Source: Lentisphaerota bacterium (GTDB taxonomy: Bacteria > Verrucomicrobiota > Kiritimatiellia > UBA8416 > JAIOPI01). Taken from it: 64,000 nt of DNA. The notes beneath the pieces are model-generated. The model saw nothing but the letters and a program-made list of their open reading frames with translations. It searched no databases and was not told the origin of the DNA. Positions within the stretch are counted from its first letter, which is position 1; each line of letters begins with the position of its first letter. The position numbers were made by a program, and so were the translations under genes. This document shows, in pieces, positions 43,001 to 52,070 of this stretch. Location of the stretch: contig JAIOPI010000015.1 of NCBI GenBank assembly GCA_021413965.1, positions 124,001 to 188,000 on the forward strand. The letters run 5' to 3'.

Positions 43001-43756
43001 CTAGAAGGCCACGTCGTGCCGGATGAAGGCGGCCGGGATCCGGAAACGCCGCTTAACCATCGCACCCACGGCTCGTACACCAAAGACTTCGGTGGCATAG
43101 TGTCCGGCGAAAATGGCATGAATGCCCAGTTCCTGCGCCAGGGCGTGCGCCATCAGCTTGGGCTCCCCACTGAGAAAAACATCAGCCCCCGCGGCGGCAG
43201 CCTCTTCCACCAGTTCTGCCGCGCCGCCGGAAACGACCGCGATTCGGCGCACCATCGGTTTCCCGAAGTCCATGCTCCGAACCTCGGCCCCAATCCTTTT
43301 TGCCACCAGGTCCTTGAAGGCCGCGTAGCGCATCGCCGACGGGAGCCGACCTTCCAGGCCGATGAACGCTCCATGATACCGGCCGAACGGCTTGCCGTGC
43401 ATCAGTCCCAATGCCCGGCCGATCTGCGCGTTATTCCCAAGCGTGCGGTGCGCGTCCAAGGGCAGGTGGCAGGCGTAGAGCGCCACATTGTGTCGCATGA
43501 GAAAGTCGATGCGGCGATAATTCAGATGCGTGATGCGCTTCAGGGAATCGCCCCAGCTCAGTCCGTGGTGACAAATCAGAAAGTTGGCTCCCGCGCGCAC
43601 CGCATCCTCGAAAAAGGCTTGCGACGCATCCACCCCGCAGGCGATCCGCGTGACATCTCCGCGATTCTCCACCTGGAGCCCGTTGTGCGAGTCATCGTGA
43701 AAATCCGCCACCTTGAGCGTGCGATCGAGAAAACGGGCAAGTTGTGGCGCGTCCAT
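43001..43756 (-). CDS. Nif3-like dinuclear metal centre protein
   Basis: This 251-aa protein has the Nif3/YbgI fold pattern. The metal ligands appear in FLICHHGLSWGD (His-His), in ALYACHLPLDAH (Asp and His) and at the C-terminus in FAGHYATEVFG (His and Glu). The N-terminal SHNGLQVENRGDVTRIACGVDAS is also typical. The family forms hexamers with paired metal sites. Its true reaction is unknown, though it is often annotated as a GTP cyclohydrolase 1 type 2 homologue. No operon partner is present. It is divergent from the nucleoside kinase, with a spacer of about 130 bp. Confidence 0.9.
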   Translation of the reverse strand: MDAPQLARFLDRTLKVADFHDDSHNGLQVENRGDVTRIACGVDASQAFFEDAVRAGANFLICHHGLSWGDSLKRITHLNYRRIDFLMRHNVALYACHLPLDAHRTLGNNAQIGRALGLMHGKPFGRYHGAFIGLEGRLPSAMRYAAFKDLVAKRIGAEVRSMDFGKPMVRRIAVVSGGAAELVEEAAAAGADVFLSGEPKLMAHALAQELGIHAIFAGHYATEVFGVRAVGAMVKRRFRIPAAFIRHDVAF

Positions 43757-43890
43757 GGGACTCCTCGTTCGTGGTCTATCGGGGCTGGCGGCAGCATAGC
43801 CGACGAAGCAGCCTCCTGTGAAGGTCGAAAGCGGTGAGGGGACGCGCCTCCAGCGTTGAAAACGGCCCGCAGCTTGGTAGCATCCTGCCT

Positions 43891-45555
43891 ATGCAAACCC
43901 TCGTGCTGACCCTGCAAGATGGAACGCGCCTCAAGCGCCCGGCGGGCACGCAGGTCGGAACGCTGCCCGGCGTGGCCGACGGCGCCGATGGCCTCCCCTT
44001 TATCGCGGCGATGGTCAACCATGACGTGGCGTCCCTCTCCTACCCGCTCGCCACCAATGCCTCCATTCGCTTCCTGACGCTGGCGGATGCCCACGGCTGG
44101 CGCGTGTACCGCCGCTCGCTGTCGTTCCTCACGGCCAAGGCCTTGCGCGAGGTCTTCCCCGAGGCCGCGTTCACCCTCCAACACTCGCTGGGGATGGGCC
44201 TTTTCTGGAGTTTCCGCGCCAACGCGCACGATGGCATCACGCAGGACGAACTCAACCGGGTCGGGGACCACATGCGAAACCTCGTCCAACGCGATCTGCC
44301 GATTGAACGCCAGAAGGTGTCCTACGAGGACGCGGTGCGCCAATTCGAGGCCGCCGGCGAAGAGGACAAACTCAAACTGCTAAAGTACCGCAATCCGCCG
44401 CACGTCGTCCTTTACGAGTGCGACGGATTTACCGATCTCGCCCACGGCCCTCTCTCGCCGCGCACCGGCGTGTTGAAGCAGTTCGACCTGGTTGCCCACG
44501 ATCGTGGCTTCGTGCTCAACCTGCCCGACCGCGAAACACCCCACGTCATCACGCCCTTCGAAGATCACCCGCACCTCTTTCACATCTACCAGGAACACAA
44601 GGAATGGGGGCGCATTCTCGGAGTCAGCACCGTCGGGCGGCTCAATGAGATCATTGCCACCGATGAGATGGAGAACTTCATGCGCACGGCCGAGGCGCTG
44701 CACGAGCAGAAGATGGGGCGCATCGCCGACCAGATCGCCTCACGACGCGACCAGATCAAGCTCGTCCTGATTGCCGGCCCTTCATCGGCCGGCAAGACCA
44801 CGTTCGCCAAGCGCCTCACCACGCACCTCACCGTGCATGGCCTGCGACCGATCACGCTCGGCACCGACGACTACTTTGTCGGACATGACCGCAACCCCGT
44901 GGACGAGAACGGCCAGCCCGATTTTGAACACTTGGAAGCCGTGGACGTCGGACTCTTCAACGAACACCTGTCGAAGCTCTGCGAAGGCGTTGAAGTCGAC
45001 ACCCCGACGTTCAACTTCACGACCAAGCAACCGGAGTACCGGGGCCGGAAATTGCGCCTCGCGCCGGATCAGATTCTGATCGTGGAGGGCATCCATGGCC
45101 TGAATCCACGACTGACGGCGATGGTCCCCCCGGAGCGTAAGTTCAAGATCTACGTCAGTGCATTGACACAGCTCAACGTGGACAGCCACAACCGCATCTC
45201 AACCACCGACAACCGGCTCATGCGTCGGATGGTGCGCGACCATCGCTATCGGGGCCACACGGCGTTGGAGACGCTGCGCATCTGGACATCGGTTCGACGG
45301 GGCGAGAAACGCTGGATATTCCCGTTCCAGCATGAGGCCAATGCCACCTTCAACTCGGCGCTCGACTATGAATTGGCCGTCCTGAAGCCCAAGGTTGAGC
45401 CGCTGCTGATGCAGATTAAGCCGATGGATCCTGAATATGCCGAGGCCCGGCGACTCTCCGAATTTCTGCTGAATTTCTTGGCGGCCGACGATCGCGCGGT
45501 GCCGCGCACCTCGATTCTGCGCGAGTACATTGGTGGCAGTGCCTTCAAGTACTAG
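43891..45555 (+). CDS. Nucleoside kinase with N-terminal TGS and tRNA-synthetase-like domains
   Basis: This 554-aa protein starts at ATG 43891. It begins with a TGS-like domain (QTLVLTLQDGTRLKRPAG), then a threonyl-tRNA synthetase editing-like domain (LREVFPEAAFTLQHSLGMG, and KYRNPPHVVLYECDGF). A P-loop uridine-kinase domain follows: Walker A LIAGPSSAGKTTFAKRL, ITLGTDDYFVGHDRNP and QILIVEGIHGLNPRL. Similar fusions are known in Bacteroidetes and clostridia as nucleoside kinases. The aaRS-like part has lost the catalytic residues of a synthetase and may sense RNA or amino acids. The phosphate acceptor is probably uridine or cytidine. Confidence 0.88.
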   Translation: MQTLVLTLQDGTRLKRPAGTQVGTLPGVADGADGLPFIAAMVNHDVASLSYPLATNASIRFLTLADAHGWRVYRRSLSFLTAKALREVFPEAAFTLQHSLGMGLFWSFRANAHDGITQDELNRVGDHMRNLVQRDLPIERQKVSYEDAVRQFEAAGEEDKLKLLKYRNPPHVVLYECDGFTDLAHGPLSPRTGVLKQFDLVAHDRGFVLNLPDRETPHVITPFEDHPHLFHIYQEHKEWGRILGVSTVGRLNEIIATDEMENFMRTAEALHEQKMGRIADQIASRRDQIKLVLIAGPSSAGKTTFAKRLTTHLTVHGLRPITLGTDDYFVGHDRNPVDENGQPDFEHLEAVDVGLFNEHLSKLCEGVEVDTPTFNFTTKQPEYRGRKLRLAPDQILIVEGIHGLNPRLTAMVPPERKFKIYVSALTQLNVDSHNRISTTDNRLMRRMVRDHRYRGHTALETLRIWTSVRRGEKRWIFPFQHEANATFNSALDYELAVLKPKVEPLLMQIKPMDPEYAEARRLSEFLLNFLAADDRAVPRTSILREYIGGSAFKY

Positions 45556-45667
45556 TGCGCTGGGCCAGGCATCTCGCCGGGCGCAGCGATGCCGGTACAG
45601 GACCCACTTCAGAGGCGCTGGTCGACTCCCCGCCCAGGTGATTGCTATATCTATCACCCCGGTAGTG

Positions 45668-45696
45668 TTGACATGCGCCCCCCATTCTCCTAATAA
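45668..45696 (+). promoter_or_regulatory. Candidate sigma70 promoter of fhs-folD
   Basis: A perfect TTGACA (45668-45673) is followed 17 bp later by TAATAA (45691-45696). The start codon of fhs is 31 bp after the -10, and the ribosome binding site AGGGGG lies between. The -10 is a weak match. Confidence 0.5.
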
Positions 45697-45726
45697 CAAC
45701 ACTTCTAACTTCATCAGGGGGACGGC

Positions 45727-47490
45727 ATGCAATTGGATCCGAGAGTTCTGAAGGATTGGCAGATCGCCGAGGCCGCCGAAGCACACATGAAACCCATCGC
45801 GCAAGTCGCGCGCGAGATGGGTCTGCATGACGACGAATTCATTCCCTACGGCCGCAACCTGGGACGCATCGACTACCTGAAGACCCTGTCGCGCGTTGAG
45901 AAGGCGCCGCAGGGCAAGTACATCGATGTCACCGCCATCACCCCCACCCCGCTCGGCGAAGGCAAGACCACCACGACGCTCGGTCTCGTGCAGGGCCTCG
46001 GCAAACTGGGCAAGCGCGTGGTGGGCGCGATCCGCCAACCCAGCGCCGGGCCAACCTTCAACATCAAAGGCTCAGCTGCCGGCGGCGGTCTCGCACAGTG
46101 CATCCCGATGACGCCCTTCTCGATCCGCCTCACCGGGGACATTGACTCCATCACCAATGCCCACAACCTCTGCATGGTGGCCCTGACCGCGCGCATCCAG
46201 CACGAACATAACTACGACGACGCCCGCCTCGCCAAGCTTGGCCTCAAACGCCTCGACATTGACCCGAACCGCCTTGAAATCAAGTGGGCCATCGATTTCT
46301 GCGCCCAGGCCCTGCGCAAGATCACGATCGGTCAGGGCGATAAGATGGACGGCTTCGAGATGGAATCCGGCTTCCAGATTTCCGTCTCCAGCGAGTTGAT
46401 GGCCATCCTGGCCGTGGCCCGCGACCTCAAGGACATGCGCGAGCGCATCGGCCGCATGGTGGTGGCCCAAAGCCGGTCCGGGCGCGATATTACGACGGCC
46501 GACCTGCAGGTCGATGGCGCCATGGCCGCCTGGATGGTGGACACCATCAACCCCAATCTCGTGCAAACCATCGAGGGCCAGCCCGTGCTCGTGCATGCCG
46601 GCCCCTTCGCCAACATCGCCATTGGTCAGAACTCCATCATTGCGGACCGCATCGGCACCCGCCTCAGCGAGTACCTAGTCACGGAAAGCGGGTTCGCCGC
46701 GGACATCGGGTTCGAGAAATTCTGGAATCTCAAGTGCCGCTTCTCCGGTCTCGTGCCGAGCGCCGTGGTGATCGTCGCCACGGTGCGCGCCTTGAAGATG
46801 CACGGCGGCGGCCCCGCCGTGAAGCCCGGCGCCCCGCTCGACGAGGCCTACACCAAGGAACACATCGGGCTGGTGGAAAAGGGCTGCGAAAATCTCATCG
46901 CGCACATTGAAACCGTCAAGAAGAGCGGTGTCCGCCCGGTGGTCTGCATCAACAAGTTCTACACCGATACGCCGTCCGAGGTGGCGCGGATCAAGCAGAT
47001 CGCCGAAGCCCACGGCGCGTATTGCGCCCAGTCGGATCACTGGCTCAAGGGCGGGGAAGGCGCAATCGAACTCGCCGAGGCCGTCATGACCGCCGCCGCC
47101 GAGAAGAACGACTTCCATTTCCTCTACGACCTCAAGACACCCCTCCGCGAACGCATCGAGCGTATCGCGAAGGAAGTCTACGGCGCAGACGGCGTGACCT
47201 ACACCGACGTGGCGCTGGCAAAGGCCAAGCGCTATGAGGCGGACCCGGAAGCCGCCAAACTCGGCACGTGCATGGTGAAGACCCACCTCAGTCTCTCGCA
47301 TGATCCCAGCCTCAAGGGCCGGCCCCGCGGCTGGATGCTCCCCATCCGCGATATTCTCGCATACAAGGGCGCCGGGTTCATCGTGCCGGTCGCGGGCGAC
47401 ATCAAGCTCATGCCGGGCACGGGCTCGAACCCGGCCTTCCGAAATATCGATGTCGATGTCAACACCGGTCGCGTGACGGGGATGTTCTGA
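45727..47490 (+). CDS. fhs: Formate-tetrahydrofolate ligase
   Basis: The 587-aa product belongs to the formyl-THF synthetase family, slightly longer than the usual 550-560 aa. The ATP-binding P-loop segment is [20 protein letters not shown], and [14 protein letters not shown] follows. Late conserved segments include [20 protein letters not shown]. It joins formate and THF with ATP to give 10-formyl-THF. The start has a strong AGGGGG site. It overlaps folD by one base (TGATG), so the two are coupled. A nearby formyltransferase gene uses the product. No truncation is seen. Confidence 0.97.
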   Translation: MQLDPRVLKDWQIAEAAEAHMKPIAQVAREMGLHDDEFIPYGRNLGRIDYLKTLSRVEKAPQGKYIDVTAITPTPLGEGKTTTTLGLVQGLGKLGKRVVGAIRQPSAGPTFNIKGSAAGGGLAQCIPMTPFSIRLTGDIDSITNAHNLCMVALTARIQHEHNYDDARLAKLGLKRLDIDPNRLEIKWAIDFCAQALRKITIGQGDKMDGFEMESGFQISVSSELMAILAVARDLKDMRERIGRMVVAQSRSGRDITTADLQVDGAMAAWMVDTINPNLVQTIEGQPVLVHAGPFANIAIGQNSIIADRIGTRLSEYLVTESGFAADIGFEKFWNLKCRFSGLVPSAVVIVATVRALKMHGGGPAVKPGAPLDEAYTKEHIGLVEKGCENLIAHIETVKKSGVRPVVCINKFYTDTPSEVARIKQIAEAHGAYCAQSDHWLKGGEGAIELAEAVMTAAAEKNDFHFLYDLKTPLRERIERIAKEVYGADGVTYTDVALAKAKRYEADPEAAKLGTCMVKTHLSLSHDPSLKGRPRGWMLPIRDILAYKGAGFIVPVAGDIKLMPGTGSNPAFRNIDVDVNTGRVTGMF

Positions 47491-48386
47491 TGACAGCCAA
47501 AATCCTCGACGGCAAATTGATGGCCGCGCAGATGCGAGAGGAACTGCGAGTGGAGGCCGCCCGCCTGGCCGCTGCCGGCATGCGCCCCGGCTTGGGCGTC
47601 ATCCTCGTGGGCGACAACCCCGCCTCACGGTCCTACGTGACCGCGAAGGAACAGGCCTGCAAGGACATCGGCCTTTACTCGGACGACAACCATCTGCCAG
47701 CCAGCACCAGCGAGGCGGATGTGCTTGCCCTGATTCGCCGCATGAATGCGGATCCGAAAATTCACGGGATCCTGGTTCAGTTGCCCTTGCCCAAACATAT
47801 TGACGAAAGCCGCGCCCTGCTGGCGATCGACCCCGAAAAGGACGTCGATGGCTTTCACCCCGTCAACGTGGGGCGCATGGTCATTGGCGAGAAGGCCTTT
47901 CTGCCCTGTACACCGCACGGCGTGGTCCAGATGCTGGCCCGTAGTGGCGTCCAGACCTCTGGCCGTCACGTCGTAGTTGTCGGACGGAGCAACATCGTTG
48001 GCAAGCCCGTCGCCAATTTGCTGCTGCAGAAGAAGCCAAACGCGAATGCCACGGTCACCATCTGCCACACTGGCACACCCGATATGGGAATGTTCACACG
48101 CCAGGCGGACATCCTGATTGTCGCGGCAGGTCGGCCGAATACCGTAACGGCCGATATGGTCAAGGACGGCGCCGTCGTCATCGACGTAGGCGTCAATCGT
48201 ATTGAAGACGTGACGAAAAAAGCCGGGTTCCGCCTCGTCGGCGACGTGGATTATGAAGGCGTGAAGGAAAAGGCCTCACTGATCACACCCGTGCCCGGCG
48301 GCGTCGGCCCGATGACGATCACGATGCTGCTCTTCAATACCGTGGAGTCCGCCCGGGACGCATTGGCACGAGCACAGAAGGCCTGA
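47490..48386 (+). CDS. folD: Methylenetetrahydrofolate dehydrogenase/cyclohydrolase
   Basis: The 298-aa product has the standard FolD length. Motifs include the Tyr-Lys pair in SRSYVTAKEQACKDIGL (catalytic Lys), the LVQLPLPKH loop, DPEKDVDGFHPVNVGRM, and the NADP-binding GRSNIVGKPVANLLL. The C-terminal PVPGGVGPMTITMLL is invariant in the family. FolD interconverts methylene-, methenyl- and 10-formyl-THF. It shares one base with fhs, and the two make a short one-carbon operon. Confidence 0.97.
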   Translation: MTAKILDGKLMAAQMREELRVEAARLAAAGMRPGLGVILVGDNPASRSYVTAKEQACKDIGLYSDDNHLPASTSEADVLALIRRMNADPKIHGILVQLPLPKHIDESRALLAIDPEKDVDGFHPVNVGRMVIGEKAFLPCTPHGVVQMLARSGVQTSGRHVVVVGRSNIVGKPVANLLLQKKPNANATVTICHTGTPDMGMFTRQADILIVAAGRPNTVTADMVKDGAVVIDVGVNRIEDVTKKAGFRLVGDVDYEGVKEKASLITPVPGGVGPMTITMLLFNTVESARDALARAQKA

Positions 48387-48728
48387 CCCCCGGCTGAGGC
48401 TGCACCGCTGCCCCGCCGACGTCTCGGGTTGGCCTGACACGTTCACACATGTGCCGTCCACGTCGTTGTGCGTGATGACGACGCGCGATCAGGGATCGAG
48501 ACGCTCTTTGAGCAAGGCGTCCACAATACCGCCCACTGAACGTTCGCTTATGTACGCGGTATTCCAGCCTGACTCGACATCGCCCCCCGCCCAATGGCGG
48601 TCGCCATTGGCGACTTACCAGATCTGGCGCCCGGCATCCGTCCTGGACGTTGGAACGAAAAGTGCTTCTTGAAATGCAGGAGACTGTGATAGATACAGTC
48701 AGACGACAGCACTGGAGGAAAATCCGCC
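48387..48728. other. Intergenic region after folD with a 20-bp palindrome
   Basis: No gene is seen in about 340 bp. CCAATGGCG and CGCCATTGG (48591-48610) form a perfect palindrome with a GT centre and no T-run. It lies 120 bp before the GYF gene and may be an operator for it or a structured 3' end of folD mRNA. Confidence 0.5.
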
Positions 48729-49364
48729 ATGCAATGGTACTACGCCAAGGGTGGCGATCAGGTGGGTCCACTTGAGGATCACGCCTTTCATGAACTCGTG
48801 CGAAGCGGGCAGATAACCGCTGATACGCCGGTCTGGCGGGAGGGCATGCCCAACTGGATTCCCTACGGTCAGGTCAGCGGCCGGCGAACCCCAACCGAAC
48901 CCAAGAAGAAGTTGGTTCTGGCCCGCGATGCCGAGACTCCAGAAGTCGCACCCGCCGAAGGGGCGAACGCCGCTCCCGCTGATGGCCGGAATGGTGCAGC
49001 CGCCGAACAGCCCGGTTCCACAGTCGCCGGAACGTTCATCGAGCCACTCTATCGGGGCAAACGCTGGATTCGCTTCGTCGGCATCCTTTCGATCGTGGGT
49101 GGCGCCCTCTACGCACTTTCAATCGTTGGCATCATCGTCGCCTGGCTCCCCATCTGGATGGGGCTGCTCCTTAACGCAGCGGCTAAGAACATTGAACAGG
49201 CCTACGAGAGCGGCGACGAAATCGCGGTGGTAACCGCCATGGAGAAGCTGCGCCTGTACTTCAAGATCATGGGTGTGCTCGCCCTTGTCGGTCTGGTATT
49301 CGGAGCGGGTGGCATTCTGCTGGCGATCTTGATGCCTGCACTCATCGGGGCGCGTCATTTCTGA
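48729..49364 (+). CDS. GYF_2 domain and DUF5362-like membrane protein
   Basis: This 211-aa protein has an N-terminal GYF_2-type domain of about 50 residues (QWYYAKGGDQVGPLEDHAFH to VWREGMPNWIPY). An Ala/Glu-rich linker follows, and then a DUF5362-like membrane part with two helices (FVGILSIVGGALYALSIVGI, then MGVLALVGLVFGAGGILLAI) around an amphipathic segment. GYF domains bind proline-rich peptides in eukaryotes; in bacteria they occur with membrane proteins of unknown role. The start is directly supported by GGAGGAAAA. It is followed by a small zinc-ribbon gene but is separated from it by 186 bp. Confidence 0.82.
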   Translation: MQWYYAKGGDQVGPLEDHAFHELVRSGQITADTPVWREGMPNWIPYGQVSGRRTPTEPKKKLVLARDAETPEVAPAEGANAAPADGRNGAAAEQPGSTVAGTFIEPLYRGKRWIRFVGILSIVGGALYALSIVGIIVAWLPIWMGLLLNAAAKNIEQAYESGDEIAVVTAMEKLRLYFKIMGVLALVGLVFGAGGILLAILMPALIGARHF

Positions 49365-49550
49365 TTCTCGAGAGCCTCACAGAGCCACGGGTTAGCGTCC
49401 CCCCCCGTGAGCAAGGCGGGCCGACGGCGACCTGATGTACCCGCGCTGGGCGCCGGCGAGCTGGGCGTGACGACCGATTGATGCTATACACTTGACCCTC
49501 CGAGCGACGCGAACCTACTATGCGCTGACGCTGAGAGGAAACCGTCATCC

Positions 49551-49874
49551 ATGCCTGACATTGCATTCAATTGTCCCAAGTGCGACCAGGAACTTGAAGC
49601 CCCCGTAGACTTCGCCGGCCAAGAGGTTGTTTGCCCGGGGTGCGGAGCCGAAATCACAGTGCCAGATTCCGTCGTCGCACCCGACAAAGAGGTCGATGAA
49701 GATCTCGACGCAGAGGAGTTGGACGAAGACGAGGCGGACGGTCAGGACAAGGCCGAGGATGGCGTTTGTCCCGAGTGCGGCGCAGAGATGGACCCGGATT
49801 CCGTGCTTTGCCTCGGATGTGGCTACCATGCCCGACTGGGGCGTAAGATTCAGACCGACTTCGACAATTCCTGA
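49551..49874 (+). CDS. Small protein with two zinc ribbons and an acidic linker
   Basis: This 107-aa protein has two CxxC pairs in the N-terminal ribbon (FNCPKCDQE, VVCPGCGAE) and two in the C-terminal ribbon (GVCPECGAEM, VLCLGCGYHA). The joining segment (about residues 45-70) is nearly all Asp and Glu. Such ribbons occur in many PVC-group and delta-proteobacterial small proteins, probably as zinc-dependent protein or nucleic-acid contacts. The start is backed by GAGAGGAAA. It converges on the PAS gene with a 12-bp gap. The function is unknown. Confidence 0.75.
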   Translation: MPDIAFNCPKCDQELEAPVDFAGQEVVCPGCGAEITVPDSVVAPDKEVDEDLDAEELDEDEADGQDKAEDGVCPECGAEMDPDSVLCLGCGYHARLGRKIQTDFDNS

Positions 49875-49886
49875 AGGCCGGGCGCC

Positions 49887-50621
49887 TCAGTCATCGATCT
49901 TGAGGATATCCAGGCCTGACATGTATTCCTGGGTCTTGTAGTCCTCGGAATCCTCAACCTTCTTCAGGATATTGGCCATCTTCATGGATAAATCCATGAT
50001 GTCCCGAAAAGTTGATTTCAATTCGTCCGTGTTGACCTTGCCCGCTTCCACTGCTTGCTGCATGAGCTTCGCCCGGATCATCACCACCGTCAGGGGTTGA
50101 TTGAGGTGATGCATTAAGGCCCCCATTAAGGCCCGGATCGCTTCCACCTTGTAGGCCTTCTCAACCAGTTCGGCCTGCGTGCGCTCCAACGTGGCGTCAT
50201 GCGCAATAACGACGAGCGTCTCCGCATCCCGGCCGCCCACGACCGTGAACCGAAGCAGCCTCTCACGCCCATCCCCTAACCGGACGCTGACTTCGCGCGC
50301 GTCGTACCCTTCCCGTCCGGCCAATAAAGCAGAGAAAAATTCCAAATCTTCAAGGGGGAAGAGCTCGACCAGTTTGCGCCCCAGGACCCCTTGGTAGCCG
50401 TCAGCCGCCAGCAAGGCAACGAAAGCCCGATTGGCGCGCAGGACGTCACCCGCAGGATTAACGAGCACCATCGACTCGGGATTGAGGTCGATCATCTGCT
50501 CCAGCTGCGTCTTGGCCTTCTGGATCAAATCGCCCAACGGCGCGGACTCGGTTGGCAAGTCCACGTTGGCACGTCCCTTGCCATTCGCCCGCCCGCTACG
50601 CTTCCCGCCCGCGAGGTTCAT
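49887..50621 (-). CDS. PAS-domain protein with a DHp-like helix pair and no ATPase domain
   Basis: This 244-aa protein starts with a basic tail, then a PAS domain (MIDLNPESMVLVNPAGDVLRANRAF to LVVIAHDATLERT). A histidine-kinase-like dimerisation helix pair follows, with GALMHHLNQPLTVVMIRAKLM near residue 165, where HHLNQPL resembles the H-box HDLNNPL. It ends after 244 aa with no HATPase_c domain. It may be a dimer or phosphotransfer protein working with a separate kinase. It is not N-terminally truncated, as the frame has a start and the PAS domain is complete. No partner is nearby. Confidence 0.72.
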   Translation of the reverse strand: MNLAGGKRSGRANGKGRANVDLPTESAPLGDLIQKAKTQLEQMIDLNPESMVLVNPAGDVLRANRAFVALLAADGYQGVLGRKLVELFPLEDLEFFSALLAGREGYDAREVSVRLGDGRERLLRFTVVGGRDAETLVVIAHDATLERTQAELVEKAYKVEAIRALMGALMHHLNQPLTVVMIRAKLMQQAVEAGKVNTDELKSTFRDIMDLSMKMANILKKVEDSEDYKTQEYMSGLDILKIDD

Positions 50622-50794
50622 GATGGCAGTATATCAGCCCCCAACATGCTTGCCACCTCAATCGATGGGACCGCCCCTCGCCCGGCCACGAAAGCATTGC
50701 CATCCCACCTGCCCCTGATATTCTCTACGCGTCACGGCGGGAAATTCGCCCACTCGGGCGTCTCTGTGCCCCGCTGTTGTGGAGAGCGTGCCAT

Positions 50795-52045
50795 ATGTCG
50801 ACTGATCTGAAAGCGGCCTACCGAACCATCATGGACGACCATTTTCCGCCGCAGCTGGAAATTAGCTTCGTCGATACCTCGGGTCGCCAGACCCTCATCT
50901 ATGAGAAAGTCAGCTGGCCAATCGATGGGGTCATCAAAGGTCTGCGCTATGGCGAGAATCCCGGACAGGAGGCGGCCCTCTACCGCCTCGTGAACGGCAA
51001 CCTGCGACTGGGTGAAGTCGAATGCATCCGCCCCGGACGGTACCTCGCCTCGAATGCCGAGCTACTGCAATTCGGCAAGCACCCCGGAAAAACGAACATC
51101 ACCGATGTCGATAACGCTCTCAATATTCTCCGCTACCTGATGGAGCAACCCTGTGCGGCCATCATGAAGCACAATAATCCCTCCGGAGTCGCCAAGGGAC
51201 GGACCCTGGCCGAAGCCTACGCCAAGGCCAACCTCGCAGATCGCGTGGCAGCCTTCGGCGGTGCCATTGTCCTCAACCGTGAGGTCGACCTCGAGACCGC
51301 CCGACTGATCGCCGAACAGTACGCCGAGGTCGTCGCCGCACCGGAGTTTGCCGAAGGCGTCATGGGCATTTTTGAAGGAAAGAAGAACCTCCGTGTCATG
51401 AAAATCGGGAACATGAGCCATCTGGCGGACTATGCCCCCACCCGCGTGGTGGACTTCAAGTCTCTCATGGATGGCGGCCTGATCGCCCAATGGTCATTCG
51501 TGCCCGAGGCACGCACTCGGGCAGGGCTGCTGCCGGCACGCGTCACGCACGAGGGCCGCGAGTACCGGGTGAACCGGCAGCCGACAGACGCTGAATATGA
51601 CGACTTGCTGTTCGGTTGGATGGTCGAGGCTGGCGTGTCCAGCAACTCCGTGCTCTTCGTAAAGGATGGCGTCACGGTGGGCATTGGGACGGGCGAGCAG
51701 GACCGTGTCGGCGTCGCGGAAATTGCCCGCGACAAGGCATATCGAAAACTGGCCGACCGGATATGCTGGGAAACGCATCATACCCCCTACAATGACCTGA
51801 AGGATTCAGACGCCCGACAGGAAATCGACCGCGAAGTGGCGGCTCGCAAGGGGGGCTTGATTGGCAGCCGAATGGTGTCAGACGCATTCTTCCCCTTCCG
51901 CGACGGCATCGATGTCGGGCTGCGTGAGGGTGTCAGTGCCGTGATTCAGCCAGGTGGCTCCCTGCGTGATTTTGAAGTCATTGAAGCATGCAATGAGGCG
52001 AAGGCGGCCATGGTGTTCACCGGCCAGCGGTCATTCAAGCATTGA
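50795..52045 (+). CDS. purH: Stand-alone AICAR formyltransferase (PurH-type, no IMP cyclohydrolase domain)
   Basis: The 416-aa product has the AICAR transformylase half only. LRYGENPGQEAALY replaces the usual RYGENPHQ, and the active-site Lys-His motif reads IMKHNNPSGVAKG. The C-terminal segment has RMVSDAFFPFRDGIDVG and the final QPGGSLRDFEVI. No MGS-like IMP cyclohydrolase domain precedes it, and the start at 50795 follows GGAGAGC. The enzyme transfers a formyl group from 10-formyl-THF to AICAR in purine synthesis, and fhs-folD about 3 kb upstream supplies that donor. The cyclohydrolase must be encoded elsewhere. The 25-bp gap to rfaE2 suggests cotranscription. Confidence 0.9.
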   Translation: MSTDLKAAYRTIMDDHFPPQLEISFVDTSGRQTLIYEKVSWPIDGVIKGLRYGENPGQEAALYRLVNGNLRLGEVECIRPGRYLASNAELLQFGKHPGKTNITDVDNALNILRYLMEQPCAAIMKHNNPSGVAKGRTLAEAYAKANLADRVAAFGGAIVLNREVDLETARLIAEQYAEVVAAPEFAEGVMGIFEGKKNLRVMKIGNMSHLADYAPTRVVDFKSLMDGGLIAQWSFVPEARTRAGLLPARVTHEGREYRVNRQPTDAEYDDLLFGWMVEAGVSSNSVLFVKDGVTVGIGTGEQDRVGVAEIARDKAYRKLADRICWETHHTPYNDLKDSDARQEIDREVAARKGGLIGSRMVSDAFFPFRDGIDVGLREGVSAVIQPGGSLRDFEVIEACNEAKAAMVFTGQRSFKH

Positions 52046-52070
52046 AGCGGAAGCAAGGGGGCGGATCGGC

